Assembly (NCBI GenBank): GCA_013398615.1
Contig: VZSR01001685.1
Coordinates: 29,346,471 to 29,410,470, forward strand
Origin: Brachypodius melanocephalos
Taxonomy: Eukaryota > Chordata > Aves > Passeriformes > Pycnonotidae
DNA: 64,000 bases
Reading direction: 5' to 3'
In this document: positions 25,711-36,362 of the stretch, in pieces
Layout of the letters: each line of letters opens with the position of its first letter
How positions within the stretch are numbered: the stretch's first letter is position 1
The notes under the pieces: generated by a model
Databases searched by the model: none
The model's input: only the letters and a program-made list of their open reading frames with translations
What the model was told of the DNA's origin: nothing
Made by a program: the position numbers and the translations under genes

Positions 25711-26271
25711 AAAGAGTGTGGCTGTCAGAACTAGGGAAGTGATTTTTCCTCTGTACTTGGCATTGGTGGGCCCATACTTTCAGTCCTGTGTCCAGTTCTG
25801 GAACCTTCAATTCAGGAAGGACATTGAGGTGCTGGAACATACCCAGAGAAGTGCAATGGACCTGGTGAAGGATCTGAGAAACAGCTGTGGGAGCTGGGGT
25901 TGTTTAGCCTGCAGAAGAGGCGGCTCAAGGGTGACCTTATTGCTCTCCATAACAACCTGAAAAGAGGCTGTAGCCTGGTGGGTGTCGACCTTTCCTCCCA
26001 GGCTACTAGCAATAGGATGAGAGGACACAGTCTTAAGCTGCACCAGGGGAGGTTCAGGCTGGGTATTAGGAAGAATTTCTTCACAAAATGGTGATTGGTT
26101 ATTGGAATGGGCTTCTCAGGGAGGTGGTGGAATCATCATCCCTGGAGGTGTTTAAGGAAAGACTGGATGTAACACTTGATGCCATGGTCTAATTTACATG
26201 GTGGTGGTTGGTCAAAGGTTGGACTTGATGATCTCAGAGGTCTTTTTGACCTAATTGATTCCATGATTCTG
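25711..26271 (+). mobile_element. CR1 LINE, 5'-truncated copy, distinct 3' tail type
   Basis: Starts at AAGAGTGTGGCTGTCAGAAC and includes the hallmark segments CAGTCCTGTGTCCAGTTCTG, CAATTCAGGAAGGACATTGA, GAAGAGGCGGCTCAAGGGTG and GGTTCAGGCTGGGTATTAGG. The 3' region (ACACTTGATGCCATGGTCTA, then GGTCAAAGGTTGGACTTGAT, ending CATGATTCTG) differs from the CCTGCCCATGGCA tail of the copy just upstream. It therefore belongs to another CR1 lineage. Coding frames are interrupted. Confidence 0.95.
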
Positions 26272-27660
26272 AAATATATATTCCCAGTTAAGCATAAAGC
26301 CAAGATATTAATTAATTTATTATCAAATTGTACATATTTCAGAGAAGTCCTTTCTTGAAAGTATTAATAACTAATAATAATTTTAGCAATGAAATCTACT
26401 TTCAGCTCTATAATTGTTCAGATTTTTATTACAAAGAGATGCCAGAAAATTTGTTTTCTATATTTTTTTTCAGTTTTTTAACCTGTCATCACTGAAATGT
26501 TTCACTGAGTTGGATTTGAGAGATTAAGGACCCCAGGCATCCTCAGGATCTGTTTTCCAGCTACAGTAAACAAGACATACCATACATAAATCTATTAAGT
26601 TAATCTTAAAAGCATTTCCATACCCCCTGGTCATTTTAAGTGTTTCTCTTTATATCTCTTCTACTTCATTTAATCTTTCTTGAACATATGCAACTGATAT
26701 TAAACAGCCAGTTTCAAATCAGAGCTAAAGTCTTTCGCGTACAATGGCACTCATACTTTGCTATCTCTGCAGGAAAAACTTTTTTTGTTACACTGCTTGC
26801 CTTTTTTAAAGTTCTAAAACATATTGTCACTCACAGTGGATTGTTGCCCAGCAAGGTAACTCCCTATTCCAAACTGATCAGGCACATGTAGAAAAATATT
26901 TGGAGTTTGACATCCTGAACTATGAACTTGCACTTTGTAAAACTGAATTTCATACTTCTATTGCTCCAAGTTCAATCCTAAACATCACTCTTCTACTTCT
27001 TTGCAATATTCAGAGCTCTTTCCTTATGTGAGTGATATTCATGAATATACTGATAGCTGATCAACAGCTGATCTAAAGAAGCTGATCAAAATTTTGCCCT
27101 AAGACACTGACCTAAACCCAGTCTTTAGTTTATTCAAATAGCATTATTCCTTGCTAACGACTCAATTTTTAAAGTTCTCCATTGCCAAAATCCCCTTCAT
27201 ATGGCCTCATAGTTTTACCTACCTTGGTCCCTCCCAGCTTAATAGATGCATCTCTTTCACTGGTATATCAAATGCTTGACTGAAGTTCAAAGAGATGAAA
27301 TCTGTGTATTTCCTCCGATTAGAAAACTGTCAGTGAAAAAAACCTCTATAAGCTTAGTTTCAATATTTGTTGAACTGCTACTATATTAATTATACTATAT
27401 GATATTATATTATTTATGATGTGATATGATACGCTATTATATGCCATTTTTCTTTTAGGACCATTACAGATATTCCCTCCTTAGTGATATGCAGGAATGA
27501 TTAATATTCTGTCCTTTTCCTATATGTATACATTACTTTGCTATATTTTAGTCTGATAGCATCCTTCTTTTCCAAAAAGGATTGTTAAAAATACTCATTT
27601 CAGGATCCACCGTTTCAAAATTGCTTTTTTTAAAAGAAGTCTAACTGGAATATAGAATTC
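26272..27660. other. Anonymous AT-rich DNA, no gene seen
   Basis: About 1.4 kb with no recognised element or gene. Contains an ATTATACTATATGATATTAT-type AT stretch near 27390-27430. Confidence 0.5.
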
Positions 27661-27666
27661 TAGAAT

Positions 27667-27671
27667 GATAG

Positions 27672-27742
<71 letters not shown>
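27667..27742. repeat. (GATA)n microsatellite, 19 units
   Basis: 76 bases of GATA with a single unit changed to AATA at about 27690. The long pure run to the right of the interruption suggests a length-variable locus. The Ser-Ile-Tyr-Leu frame on the minus strand is a by-product. Confidence 0.98.
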
Positions 27743-30700
27743 TCCAGTTTCCTCTGTCCACAGAGGGTCATGTTTTTCTTCTCAGTTGCAGTTTTTCCCA
27801 CTTTTATATCCTTGTTTTTGTGTCAATGTATAAGTCTGAAATAAACAACCTGCCTAATTGAAGGACAAGCATTAAGATCATCCTTACCCTGTCTTCAAAC
27901 CAACTGGTTTCTTCCTTCTTTACTCTGTTTTTATATAGCACTAACTTAAAAATCTTCAATGATGTTTTTAAATATCTGCTGCTAATGTAACTCAACTAAA
28001 CTTCAGGAATTCTCTGTTCATCTCTGAACTTACTAACTTTTAAAACATGTTTTTTGTAATCAGCAAAGACTTTCATAGTCCTTGAAATCAGCTTCTATCA
28101 CAATTCTCTAATTTCTTAAACAGTAATAAGGAATATATATATTGATTTTTATTTACAAGTCACATTAAAACTGTATGCATTAAAAACTATATACATTAGT
28201 GGGAAAAAAAATCGAACACATTTTGGTCCACACTGTAGTGGTCTGCCTGAATTTTTGGCGTCTAGGCAAACTTGGCATTTTATACGAAAGCATTACTGCT
28301 ATTAGTATAAAGAATTCCAAACATTTACATAGGTACACTAATTTTCAAGCCATCATTGATGCCTCTGACATAAACAATCAAAATGTTTAAGATATTGCTT
28401 TTGTAAGGCAGAGTTTGTTGATTATTAGCAGACATTTTCTCTCTACATTTGGTTTACAAGAAATGCCCACAGACATGTCCTTACATAATTTCATTCCATA
28501 AGAGTGAGCTGTCCTTCAGTTCTTTTTTACAACACACACAGAGAATTCAGATTATTTTGGAGGAGAAAAAACACGTGGGGTTTCTCTTGTAAATGAAGAA
28601 AATGGCTCTGTTCAAGGCTGCCTATGGGTCTTCCCTTTAGGCTGCAGTTTATAAAGCAGTGGTCAGGAAATCAGCAGCTGGCTGGATAAATAAAATAACA
28701 GTTGCACTTTGGAAACAATTTCTAACACAAATGGGAAAGTAATGAAAGATAGTGGGATCAAATCTTTTTCTATCAGCATGAAACTGTTTAGTTTCCTTCT
28801 TTCAGCCCTGTAGTAACATTGCTGAATAACCAACTGAATTACTAGCCTACTATATGTACCTAGAAGAAATTAGCTACAAAGCTCCCAAAAGAATGGAAAA
28901 TTATTTAGTGTCTGAAAAGTGACTTTGATTACCTAAATCTTTGTCCTGTCCAAAGCTTTTCTTGTTTTTAAATTTATTATAAATAATAGTATTATAGATT
29001 TTTTTAATGTGTTTACATCTGTTATCTCCAGTTTCTAATTTCACATCTAATTTTTCTCAATTCTCTCAATATAAATGTTAATTTTGAGATTATTGTTATC
29101 TTCATTTACATCATGTTTCTAATGTGGAGTTATGGTTTGAAAAAAGCCCACTAGGAATAAAGTGAGGAAACTGAGCCAGCAAGCCCCTCAAAACATAGAC
29201 ATCATCTTCTGATAAAGAACGGTCTAATTAAAGCTGATGGCACATTAGGGGTGATCACTTTTCTTTTCCTTTTTTTTTTTTTTTCTTATTTTTTTAAAGG
29301 ATAAGAAAGCTGCTGTTTGGCCTATATCCAAAACACACACAGCTCATTTGCAATGGTCCTTTAAAGTGTAAGTCAGAGCTTAGTCTAAGATGAATAAGAA
29401 GGGATGTACAAGAGAATAAAAATGCCAAAGTGGCTTCATGAAAACTTAACTCCCTTATAAGCAGAACAATGAGGTATGAGATACAATGTATTAACTATAA
29501 TTAAATGTGTAAAACTCTCTTCATTTGCTTTATTATAAAATAAAAAGTAATGAAGGAAAAGAGGACTTCTGATGTCTGTTTTAGTGTCTGCTGGACTCAG
29601 AAGCTGTCTTTCTCAGCTCACCCTCTGCATTCCTACTCACAGCTGCTTTCCACGTGGGCATTATTTTCCATCATGGATCTGCATGCTGGAGAGCAATCTG
29701 GGTTTATTCCTTGTCACCCATCAATAACAGGTATTTGGAGCCTGGCGGACAGTTTTGAGAAAGTTAATTTCTTGCTTGCTTATCCTGTAAGCATATGTAG
29801 CAAACCTCCTTGCCAGCAGCACTGCAATCCCTTCCAAAGCAATTGTGTTCAGGTAATGGGTAGTTAGGGAGATAATGCCAATTTCGTAACTCTATTTCGA
29901 AGGATCCTGAGGCAATTAAGAAAGTTTATGCAGTGTAGCTCTTATTCACCTCCATTACAACCAGTCAGCCACAAGAGGAAGTTAAGAATGACTTGGCTCT
30001 ATATGTTATGTTATGTATTTTACAATCCTTCTCTGAATATTAATGTGATTCTAAGTTAAGAAAATTGCAGAATAAATTGTAGAATATTATTACCAATCCA
30101 AAGTAAACCCCTTGGAATTAAATGGAAATTTTCTTTTTCATGTTGCAGATGTCTTTCTCTAAATGATGAATTAATATTAGGAATAGGAATATTATGACTG
30201 CTATTCCTAATTAAACCCTAACTTTATGTCCAATTTTGATGAATATTAGATGCTTCTAAGAGAAGTGAGAGAACCACCAATGTGAATAAGCCTGGACTGA
30301 TCTGCTCCCTGAAGGAGACCTCTAACCCTAAAGATCTGAAACATTTTTTGACTTTTTTTTTTCATATTCTTCATCACTTTTCTTCTGGATCAGAGGACTG
30401 AAAAGAAATGGGGTGACGTATGTGTGGATTTCCATGTCCCAGTCCTGACACTTGTCTTCTGTCTTCTTACTCTTCCATCACACAGAGGAGGAAGAAGAAG
30501 CCTCGTTATTATCTTGTATAAATACAAGCTGCTTGTGTTTTCTAGGGGAATAAGAAAACTTTTTCAAGAATCTTAATGTAAAGGAACCTATTGTATATGT
30601 CACTTAAACAGATAGCCTAAATCCTACAGAGAGCACAGTGTGTGAAATGAATGCAAAATTCCCTTTAGCTACTGTGTAGAAAACATTTATTTTCAGGAAG

Positions 30701-31940
30701 TAGGACAAAGAAGTAAGACCTTTGGAGTACTGATGTGCTCTTGTGGAAGATCTTAGATCCTGAAACAGTCATGTATAGCATGACATGATGAACTCATGAA
30801 AGCTAAAACAGTTTTCTTTGAAGAAATACAGAAATTACCTTAAACAACAGGGAACAAGTTACTGCTTCTATAAAATCTATTTTGATAGTACAACAGAATT
30901 AGTGCAGGTATTCTGAGTTTATTGTTTATCCATGCCCCAGCTGTCTCCTTGCTGTGCTGTTTCCTAGGGATCTGTATGTCATCAAAATCTCTTTTCCTCA
31001 GTGTGGGAGTGAGCGCAGCAAGTGCAGAAAGTGTTGCACCTGCTGTGTTCACACAGGAGAACACTGATGAGTATCAGACTTCCTCTGATGCTGGAAATAA
31101 ACAACAGTCCCTCCTGACAGAAAATTCAGGTAGTACTAGCTTACCCTGCTTGCTTACTATCTTCCACAGAACAAAGGTAGGTACTGTGGAGACTATAAGA
31201 CAAGTAGGCAAAGTGGTGTTATTTTTAAACTCTGGGTAGTATTACTTATACTTGGTTTTCCCCAAGTTTCATAGAAAAGAAGAAGCTAAGAAAACAGGAA
31301 GATGCTGGAACACCAAGTTGTTCAGCCTTGGCTGAGGTACATTTAAACATAAATGTTGAATTGAAAGGGAAAACTAGGATTTTCCATTTTAAGGTGTGAA
31401 AATGTTAAAAAAAACTTGCTATGATGATTTAGCTGATTGGATCAAAATATGTAATAATGTAAACTTCATTTTTAAAATTGACTGTTAGTAATATGATCTA
31501 GTCATTAGTAGAATTTATTTAACAAATATCTTTAAAAAAGAATTGAAATAGTCTCCTCAAAAGTTTCAACCATATATGAAAAATTGACTTTTGAGGAAAT
31601 ATAATTTTTACATACTTCCTGGAAAATGGTGCTTTCCACGAATCAGGGGAAAAGTATTGAATCGAAAAAGTTTTCCAGAGAGGTTAGTTGTGTGAAAAAG
31701 AGGACAAAAAACCCCCCAAACTTTGTTAGGTTTTACTTGTATATTTTGGCTTATTTCACTGTCTTCTTTATTTATATTTGGTGCTAGCAAAACATGATCA
31801 GTGTACTCGTTATTTTACTGCTTGAAGTTTTCTCTGTCCCAATGTATTTCCAATCTCATTCTTCCCCCAAACACCCCATACTATTTTCCTGGGACCACGC
31901 ATGTGGGCACACTATGTATTGACAAAGATACTTGCAGATA
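27743..31940. other. Anonymous AT-rich DNA; one weak exon candidate
   Basis: About 4.2 kb without a supported gene. A T run lies at about 29270-29284. A segment at 31002-31129 has an open frame bounded by plausible acceptor and donor dinucleotides (see findings), but I cannot identify a product, so it is not annotated as a gene. Confidence 0.45.
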
Positions 31941-32434
31941 ACTGGCATTCCTTTAGGGTTGGTATTGTTACCAACACTGTTTAATCTCTTTATTGGTGAC
32001 ACAGACAGTGGGACTGAGTGTATCCTCAGCAAATATTCCAATGGCATCAAAGTGTGTGGTGCAGCCAGCAGTTCCCCACTGGAGGGGAGGGATGCCATCC
32101 AAATGGACATTGTGAGGCTTGAACTTATAGCAACCTTCCAATACCCAAAAGGGGGCCTAAAAGAAAGCTGGAGGGGGATTTCTTAGAAGGTCATGTAGAC
32201 CAAGGGAGAATGGATTTAAAATGAAAGAGAATAGGTTTTTATTAGGTATTAGAAAAATTGTTTACCTGGAGAGTTCTGAGGCACTGGAACTCAGAGAAGC
32301 TGTGGATGCCCCATCCCTGAAAGTTTCAAGACCAGGTTGGATGGGGCTTTGAGCCCCAGGTGTAAGGTGTCCCTGCCCATGGCAGTGGAGTTTGAACTCA
32401 ATGATCTATAAAGTCCCTACCAGCCCAAACCACT
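31941..32434 (+). mobile_element. CR1 LINE, internally deleted copy with 3' end
   Basis: Begins in the RT region (CATTCCTTTAGGGTTGGTAT, corresponding to the G-V-P-Q-G-S segment, here degraded), then FNLFIGDTDSGTECILSKY-like coding at about 31978-32034, where the F-A-D-D box reads YSNG. After about 32135 it jumps directly to the last part of the element (GGGGATTTCTTAGAAGGTCA), then GATGCCCCATCCCTGAAAG and GTGTCCCTGCCCATGGCAG, and a 3' end near 32434. The missing part is most of the region between RT and the 3' UTR. Confidence 0.9.
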
Positions 32435-32670
32435 ATATACAATATACCAGATACCATGGTTAATATACCATAATCTGTGGTATAGGTTTATAATAGTTCT
32501 TATTTTTTTCTTTGCTCTTTAGGTTTCCTGTATTTCAAAATTATCAGTGGAAGAAGAAATTAGTGAACAATGTTCTGTGAATAGTGTGAATAACGATCAG
32601 ATAATAATGTGAATATTTCATAGAAAATAATGAAAATTAATATCTCTATTTAGAAATACTAATATACTAA
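32435..32670. other. AT-rich spacer between CR1 and LTR
   Basis: No feature recognised in this short stretch. Confidence 0.55.
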
Positions 32671-32676
32671 GTAATA
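32671..32676. repeat. Target-site duplication (GTAATA), left copy
   Basis: The six bases GTAATA directly precede the TG start of the solo LTR and are repeated exactly at 33136-33141 after its CA end. Confidence 0.8.
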
Positions 32677-33135
32677 TGCGGCGGGGGGCAAATCCCTGTC
32701 TCACCCTTTCAAAGAGTCCCTGCCAGCAGGGATTGTGGCGTTAAAGATAGCGAGACAGCATGGTCAGGCGTGTCTTGTAAAATAAAATGTTTAATAACAG
32801 AATAAACTTAGGAAAATACAAATAAAAGAGTTAAGCCGATCACAGCAGAGAGACAAGCTCATCTGCCTGCCAAAACAGCCTGAAAATGCCGTTGGAGCCT
32901 TTTGTCTTCTTTCTTTTCTACTTGATGGTCGAGGATGTTCCACTGGTCACCTGCCAATGGAGGCAGGTGCAGGTATTGACAGACAGGGACAGGGTCCAGT
33001 CGGTACCGGATCCTTGACATTGGACCAATGGCAGCAAGCAGTGGCAAGAAGGTTCTAGCTAGTTCCTAAAAAAGTCTAAAGATAAACTGAACCCTTCTTC
33101 TTTGTAAGGAAAAAGTGTGGGGGTGCATGCCTACA
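32677..33135 (-). mobile_element. Solo LTR of an endogenous retrovirus (459 bp)
   Basis: The segment begins TGCGGCGGGG and ends GCATGCCTACA, so it has the TG...CA ends of a retroviral LTR. It is flanked by an exact 6-bp duplication (GTAATA). It is clearly richer in GC at both edges than the surroundings and has no coding sequence. On the minus strand it starts TGTAGGCATGC, similar in style to alpharetroviral/class II LTR starts. It then has paired CCATTGG/CCAAT words (about 33021-33037) and an ATTAAA within a T/A-rich middle (about 32784-32800), compatible with a polyadenylation signal. That is why I favour the minus strand, but the orientation is uncertain: AATAAA words also occur on the plus strand. 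A 6-bp duplication fits ERVK/alpha-like classes. No internal retroviral sequence adjoins it, so it is a recombinational solo LTR. Confidence 0.8.
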
Positions 33136-33141
33136 GTAATA
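33136..33141. repeat. Target-site duplication (GTAATA), right copy
   Basis: Exact repeat of the six bases at 32671-32676, directly after the CA end of the LTR. Confidence 0.8.
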
Positions 33142-33980
33142 CAGTACTAAACACTATAAACTTACTAGATTCACACACATTTTATTATAAAAAATCAGAT
33201 CCAGTCCTCCATGAAACATTCAAATGATGCTGTATAATTGTAGTCAATTTCCTTGCAAAATTTGCCTACCTGCATGTACTAGATGTCCTCACCAATATCT
33301 AAAATATCTGCCTGTACAAGTCTGTATTCTTATTTATCTATGATGCATCTACAGCAAGACCAAGTTTAAGATTCTGCAGCCATGTTTGAAACTTGTCAGG
33401 TTGAAAACTTTCATGTTTTTAACTTATAGATATCCTACACTGTGCAAAAATAAAAATACAGTTGTAGTAACCATGGAAGAATAAATGATTGCTCTGTTCA
33501 TTGTAGATGGTCTCCTCAAAAAATGTCTAAATTATGCCGTAGTCAATATTCTGTATTCTTCATGTCTTTGGTGGTCTTCCTGGGTAGTTCTGCTGCTTAT
33601 CTTCCAAGCTTTTCTCACTCTGCTGCTCATGCTCTTACAAAAAACCAAGTTTCTGCAGCAGAGATATAATTTTGAACCGACTTTTTATTCTCTGAATTGA
33701 ATAGATAGGTTTTTTTCTTGTCTTTAATCTCTTAAAACAATACATTTTGAGGGGCTACTCCAACACATAATCTCAAAAAGCAATTGAAATGAGCAGCTAA
33801 ACATTGCCTCTTTGGTTACCTCCAGGCTAAATTCACTATCTTAGAACTCTGGACTAGGGACTTATCTCTTCAATAGAGTTTTACTATTAAATATTTGAAA
33901 TTTTAAAAATTGAGACATCTGAAATAGCCTCTTAATAACATGGACCTTTTGTCATTCTCTTTATATGTCTATATGTGTGA
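33142..33980. other. Anonymous AT-rich DNA, no gene seen
   Basis: No recognised gene or repeat between the LTR and the ATATCT tract. Confidence 0.5.
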
Positions 33981-34151
33981 GATATATCTATATCTATATC
34001 ATCTATATCTATATCTATATCTATATCTATCTATATCTATATCTATATCTATATCTATATCTATATATCTATATATCTATATCTATATCTATATCTATAT
34101 CTATATCTATCTATATCTATATGTGTGTATATATGTATGTATGTATGTATG
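33981..34151. repeat. (ATATCT)n hexanucleotide tract followed by (GTAT)n
   Basis: About 140 bases of ATATCT units with occasional ATCT or ATAT length changes, ending in GTGTGTATATATGTATGTATG. Long Tyr/Leu/Ile-rich frames across it are artefacts. The phase shifts between ATATCT blocks suggest replication slippage. Confidence 0.97.
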
Positions 34152-34755
34152 TCCTCCAACTACAACAATAAAAGGATCTGTCAGAGGTAGTAGCACCTGA
34201 AGGAGTAAAGGGCAGCAATCAGAACATCAATTCATTGTGTTTTCCAGTGACTCCTAGAATAAGAGTCAGCCTATACAATAGGTGTGAAGAAAACAAAACC
34301 AAACAGGGAAACTGGTTTGTCTTCATCTCTTTTCATTAGCAAATGATGGATCTATTTCTTGATTTGTCCCGTTCTAATGCCCCTCGAAGGGAAGGTTTTT
34401 GCTAGATCCTTTGCCATGCATGGCATAAAAAAATAATCATTAAAACAATCCAGTCAAGGGATATTGCTTCACCAAGACTATAGTGAAAAAGAAAACTGTT
34501 TGAAAGATAGGACATGGGACAATGAATTGGTGTTAGCAATATCCCTAGTCAGTGTAGACAAGGATTAACAGTTCTTTTGGCCACTTCATAAATCAACTCA
34601 TTAATCCATACATATCTGCATACACGATATATTTCCTTTGCTCTCCAGAAAGGGAAATGAGTTTTCCCTTGTTTGGAGAATAAGAGAACTTTGAAGATTT
34701 GTGAAATGACTGCTCACAATGTGTAGTTTGTATGAAGGCACCTTTGCTAAATCAT
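34152..34755. other. Anonymous AT-rich DNA, no gene seen
   Basis: No recognised feature. Confidence 0.5.
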
Positions 34756-34968
34756 TACAGAATCACAGAATCAGTTAGGATGGAAAATACATCTGAGGTC
34801 ATTGAGTCCAACCTATGACCAAACATCACTTTGTCAAATAGACTTGTGGCACTTAGTGCCACGTCCAGTCTTTCCTTAACGACCTTCAGGGATGGTGACT
34901 CCTCCACCTCCCTAGACAGCCCATTCCAATATGTAATCTTCTTCCTATGAAGAAACTCTTCCTAATTC
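34756..34968 (-). mobile_element. CR1 LINE, 3'-end fragment (minus strand)
   Basis: Reads on the + strand as the reverse complement of a CR1 tail: ACAGAATCACAGAATCAGTT, then TGAGGTCATTGAGTCCAACC, GACTTGTGGCACTTAGTGCC, and CTCCACCTCCCTAGACAGCC to AAGAAACTCTTCCTAATTC. The tail with CACTTAGTGCCA is the same type as the + copy ending at 26271. Truncated at its 5' end to about 210 bases. Confidence 0.95.
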
Positions 34969-35756
34969 AAAGAAATTAATTGCTGACAAATTTAACTGCT
35001 AGACAGTGAGATTGACCTTTGGGTAACTAATTATCCACGCTGGTTTATACCCTGCTAAATTTAAAATAATCAATGTGTCTGGGACCAAGAGACAGGCTGT
35101 GTCCAGACTGCATTGCATTTGTCCTTCTGGGTTGCATATGATATTCCTGGAACTGTAGTATATAATTATCATTTTCTGTGTTCTCTTTTTATTTTAGGAT
35201 TTTTAAGATGAAGGCAGAAAAGGTGATTGGCATTTGTTCATTTTGTGCAATAGGAATGATTCAAGGAACTTAATACTCTCAGCTGGTGCATGGGCATAGT
35301 TCCAAGAATATTTTTTGGCAAAAACCATAGAATAAAACATGGCAGTAGTAGGACTGAGGCAGGTGAGCAATTGAGTCAGCATCCTAGTTCTGTTCAGTGT
35401 AGTGGTATAAACAGTTTGTTGGTCCAAGTCAACATGCTAAAAGTTAGACAAGCATGCTGTTCTTCAAATGTGAAGAACAGCACATGGTTTATTGCATGAA
35501 ATAAGACAATGTGAAGTACTTCCAAAGTGAAGATCCATTGCATAATTTTTCTCTGCTGCCCTTCCACAAGGCAGTATCTTGCATCTGTTGGAGTTAGAGC
35601 ATTAATCACAGCCCTCTAGGAAGTCTCTACCCTTTACTCCATGTCCAAACAGTCTTTTAAACTTATTAATTAATTACTAATACTAATGAATTAATTTACA
35701 AATAACCTAAAAATACATATGATTATTAGCTTATTATAATTAAAAGCTAGCTCTGT
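34969..35756. other. Anonymous AT-rich DNA, no gene seen
   Basis: No recognised feature. Short frames on both strands overlap and look random. Confidence 0.5.
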
Positions 35757-35796
35757 GGAGACCTGTGTCAGAATGGAGACCTGTGTCAGAATGGAG
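35757..35796. repeat. Tandem duplication of an 18-base unit
   Basis: GGAGACCTGTGTCAGAAT occurs twice in direct succession (35757-35774 and 35775-35792) and is followed by GGAG, the start of a third unit. Confidence 0.95.
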
Positions 35797-35839
35797 CAAT
35801 TTCTGCTGGAGTTTTCTATGCTATATGTTCTTCCAGTGG

Positions 35840-36362
35840 TGAGCCAAGAGGTTGAGGGAGGTGATCTCAAGGTGAGAACTCAGCTGTGTCCAGTTCTGGG
35901 TTCCTCTGTACAACAGAGATATGGGGTTCCTTGAGCAGGTCTAGCAGAGAACTTTGAGCATGATGAGGGGATTGGAGCATCTCTCCAATGGGGAAAGGCT
36001 GAGAGAATTGTGCCTGTTCAGTCTCAAGCGGAGACTGAGAGTTAAACTCACCAATGTCTATCACTGTCTGAAAGGAGGGTGACAAGAGGATGGTGCCAAG
36101 CAATAGGACAAGAGACAATGGGCAGAAACTGAGGCACAGGAAGTTCCACCTGAACATGAGGAAAGAACTTCTTTACAGTGCAGTGACCATGCACTAGAAC
36201 AGATTGCCCAGAGGGGTTGTGGAGTCTCTCTCACTGGAGATGTTCAAGAACTGTCTGGACACCATCCTGTGCCATGTGCTCTAGGATGACCCTAATTGAG
36301 CAGGGAGGCTGGACCAAATGACCCATTGTGGTCCCCTTCAACTTTACCCATTCTGTGATTCT
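35840..36362 (+). mobile_element. CR1 LINE, 5'-truncated copy, third tail type
   Basis: Contains AGGTTGAGGGAGGTGATCTC, TGTGTCCAGTTCTGGGTTCC, GGCTGAGAGAATTGTGCCTG, a GGACAAGAGACAATGGGCAG segment and GTTGTGGAGTCTCTCTCACT. It ends in GGAGGCTGGACCAAATGACC and CATTCTGTGATTCTG. The tail with TGAGCAGGGAGGCTGGACCA differs from the other two tail types in the window, so this is a further CR1 lineage. Frames are broken; not active. Confidence 0.93.

Noticed and set aside
27595..27801. Frame with repeated Ser-Ile-Tyr-Leu
   Set aside because: Translation of the GATA microsatellite.
33940..34200. Tyr/Leu/Ile/Ser repeat frames resembling membrane segments
   Set aside because: Translation of the ATATCT tract; two frames are open only because the repeat has no stop codons in them.
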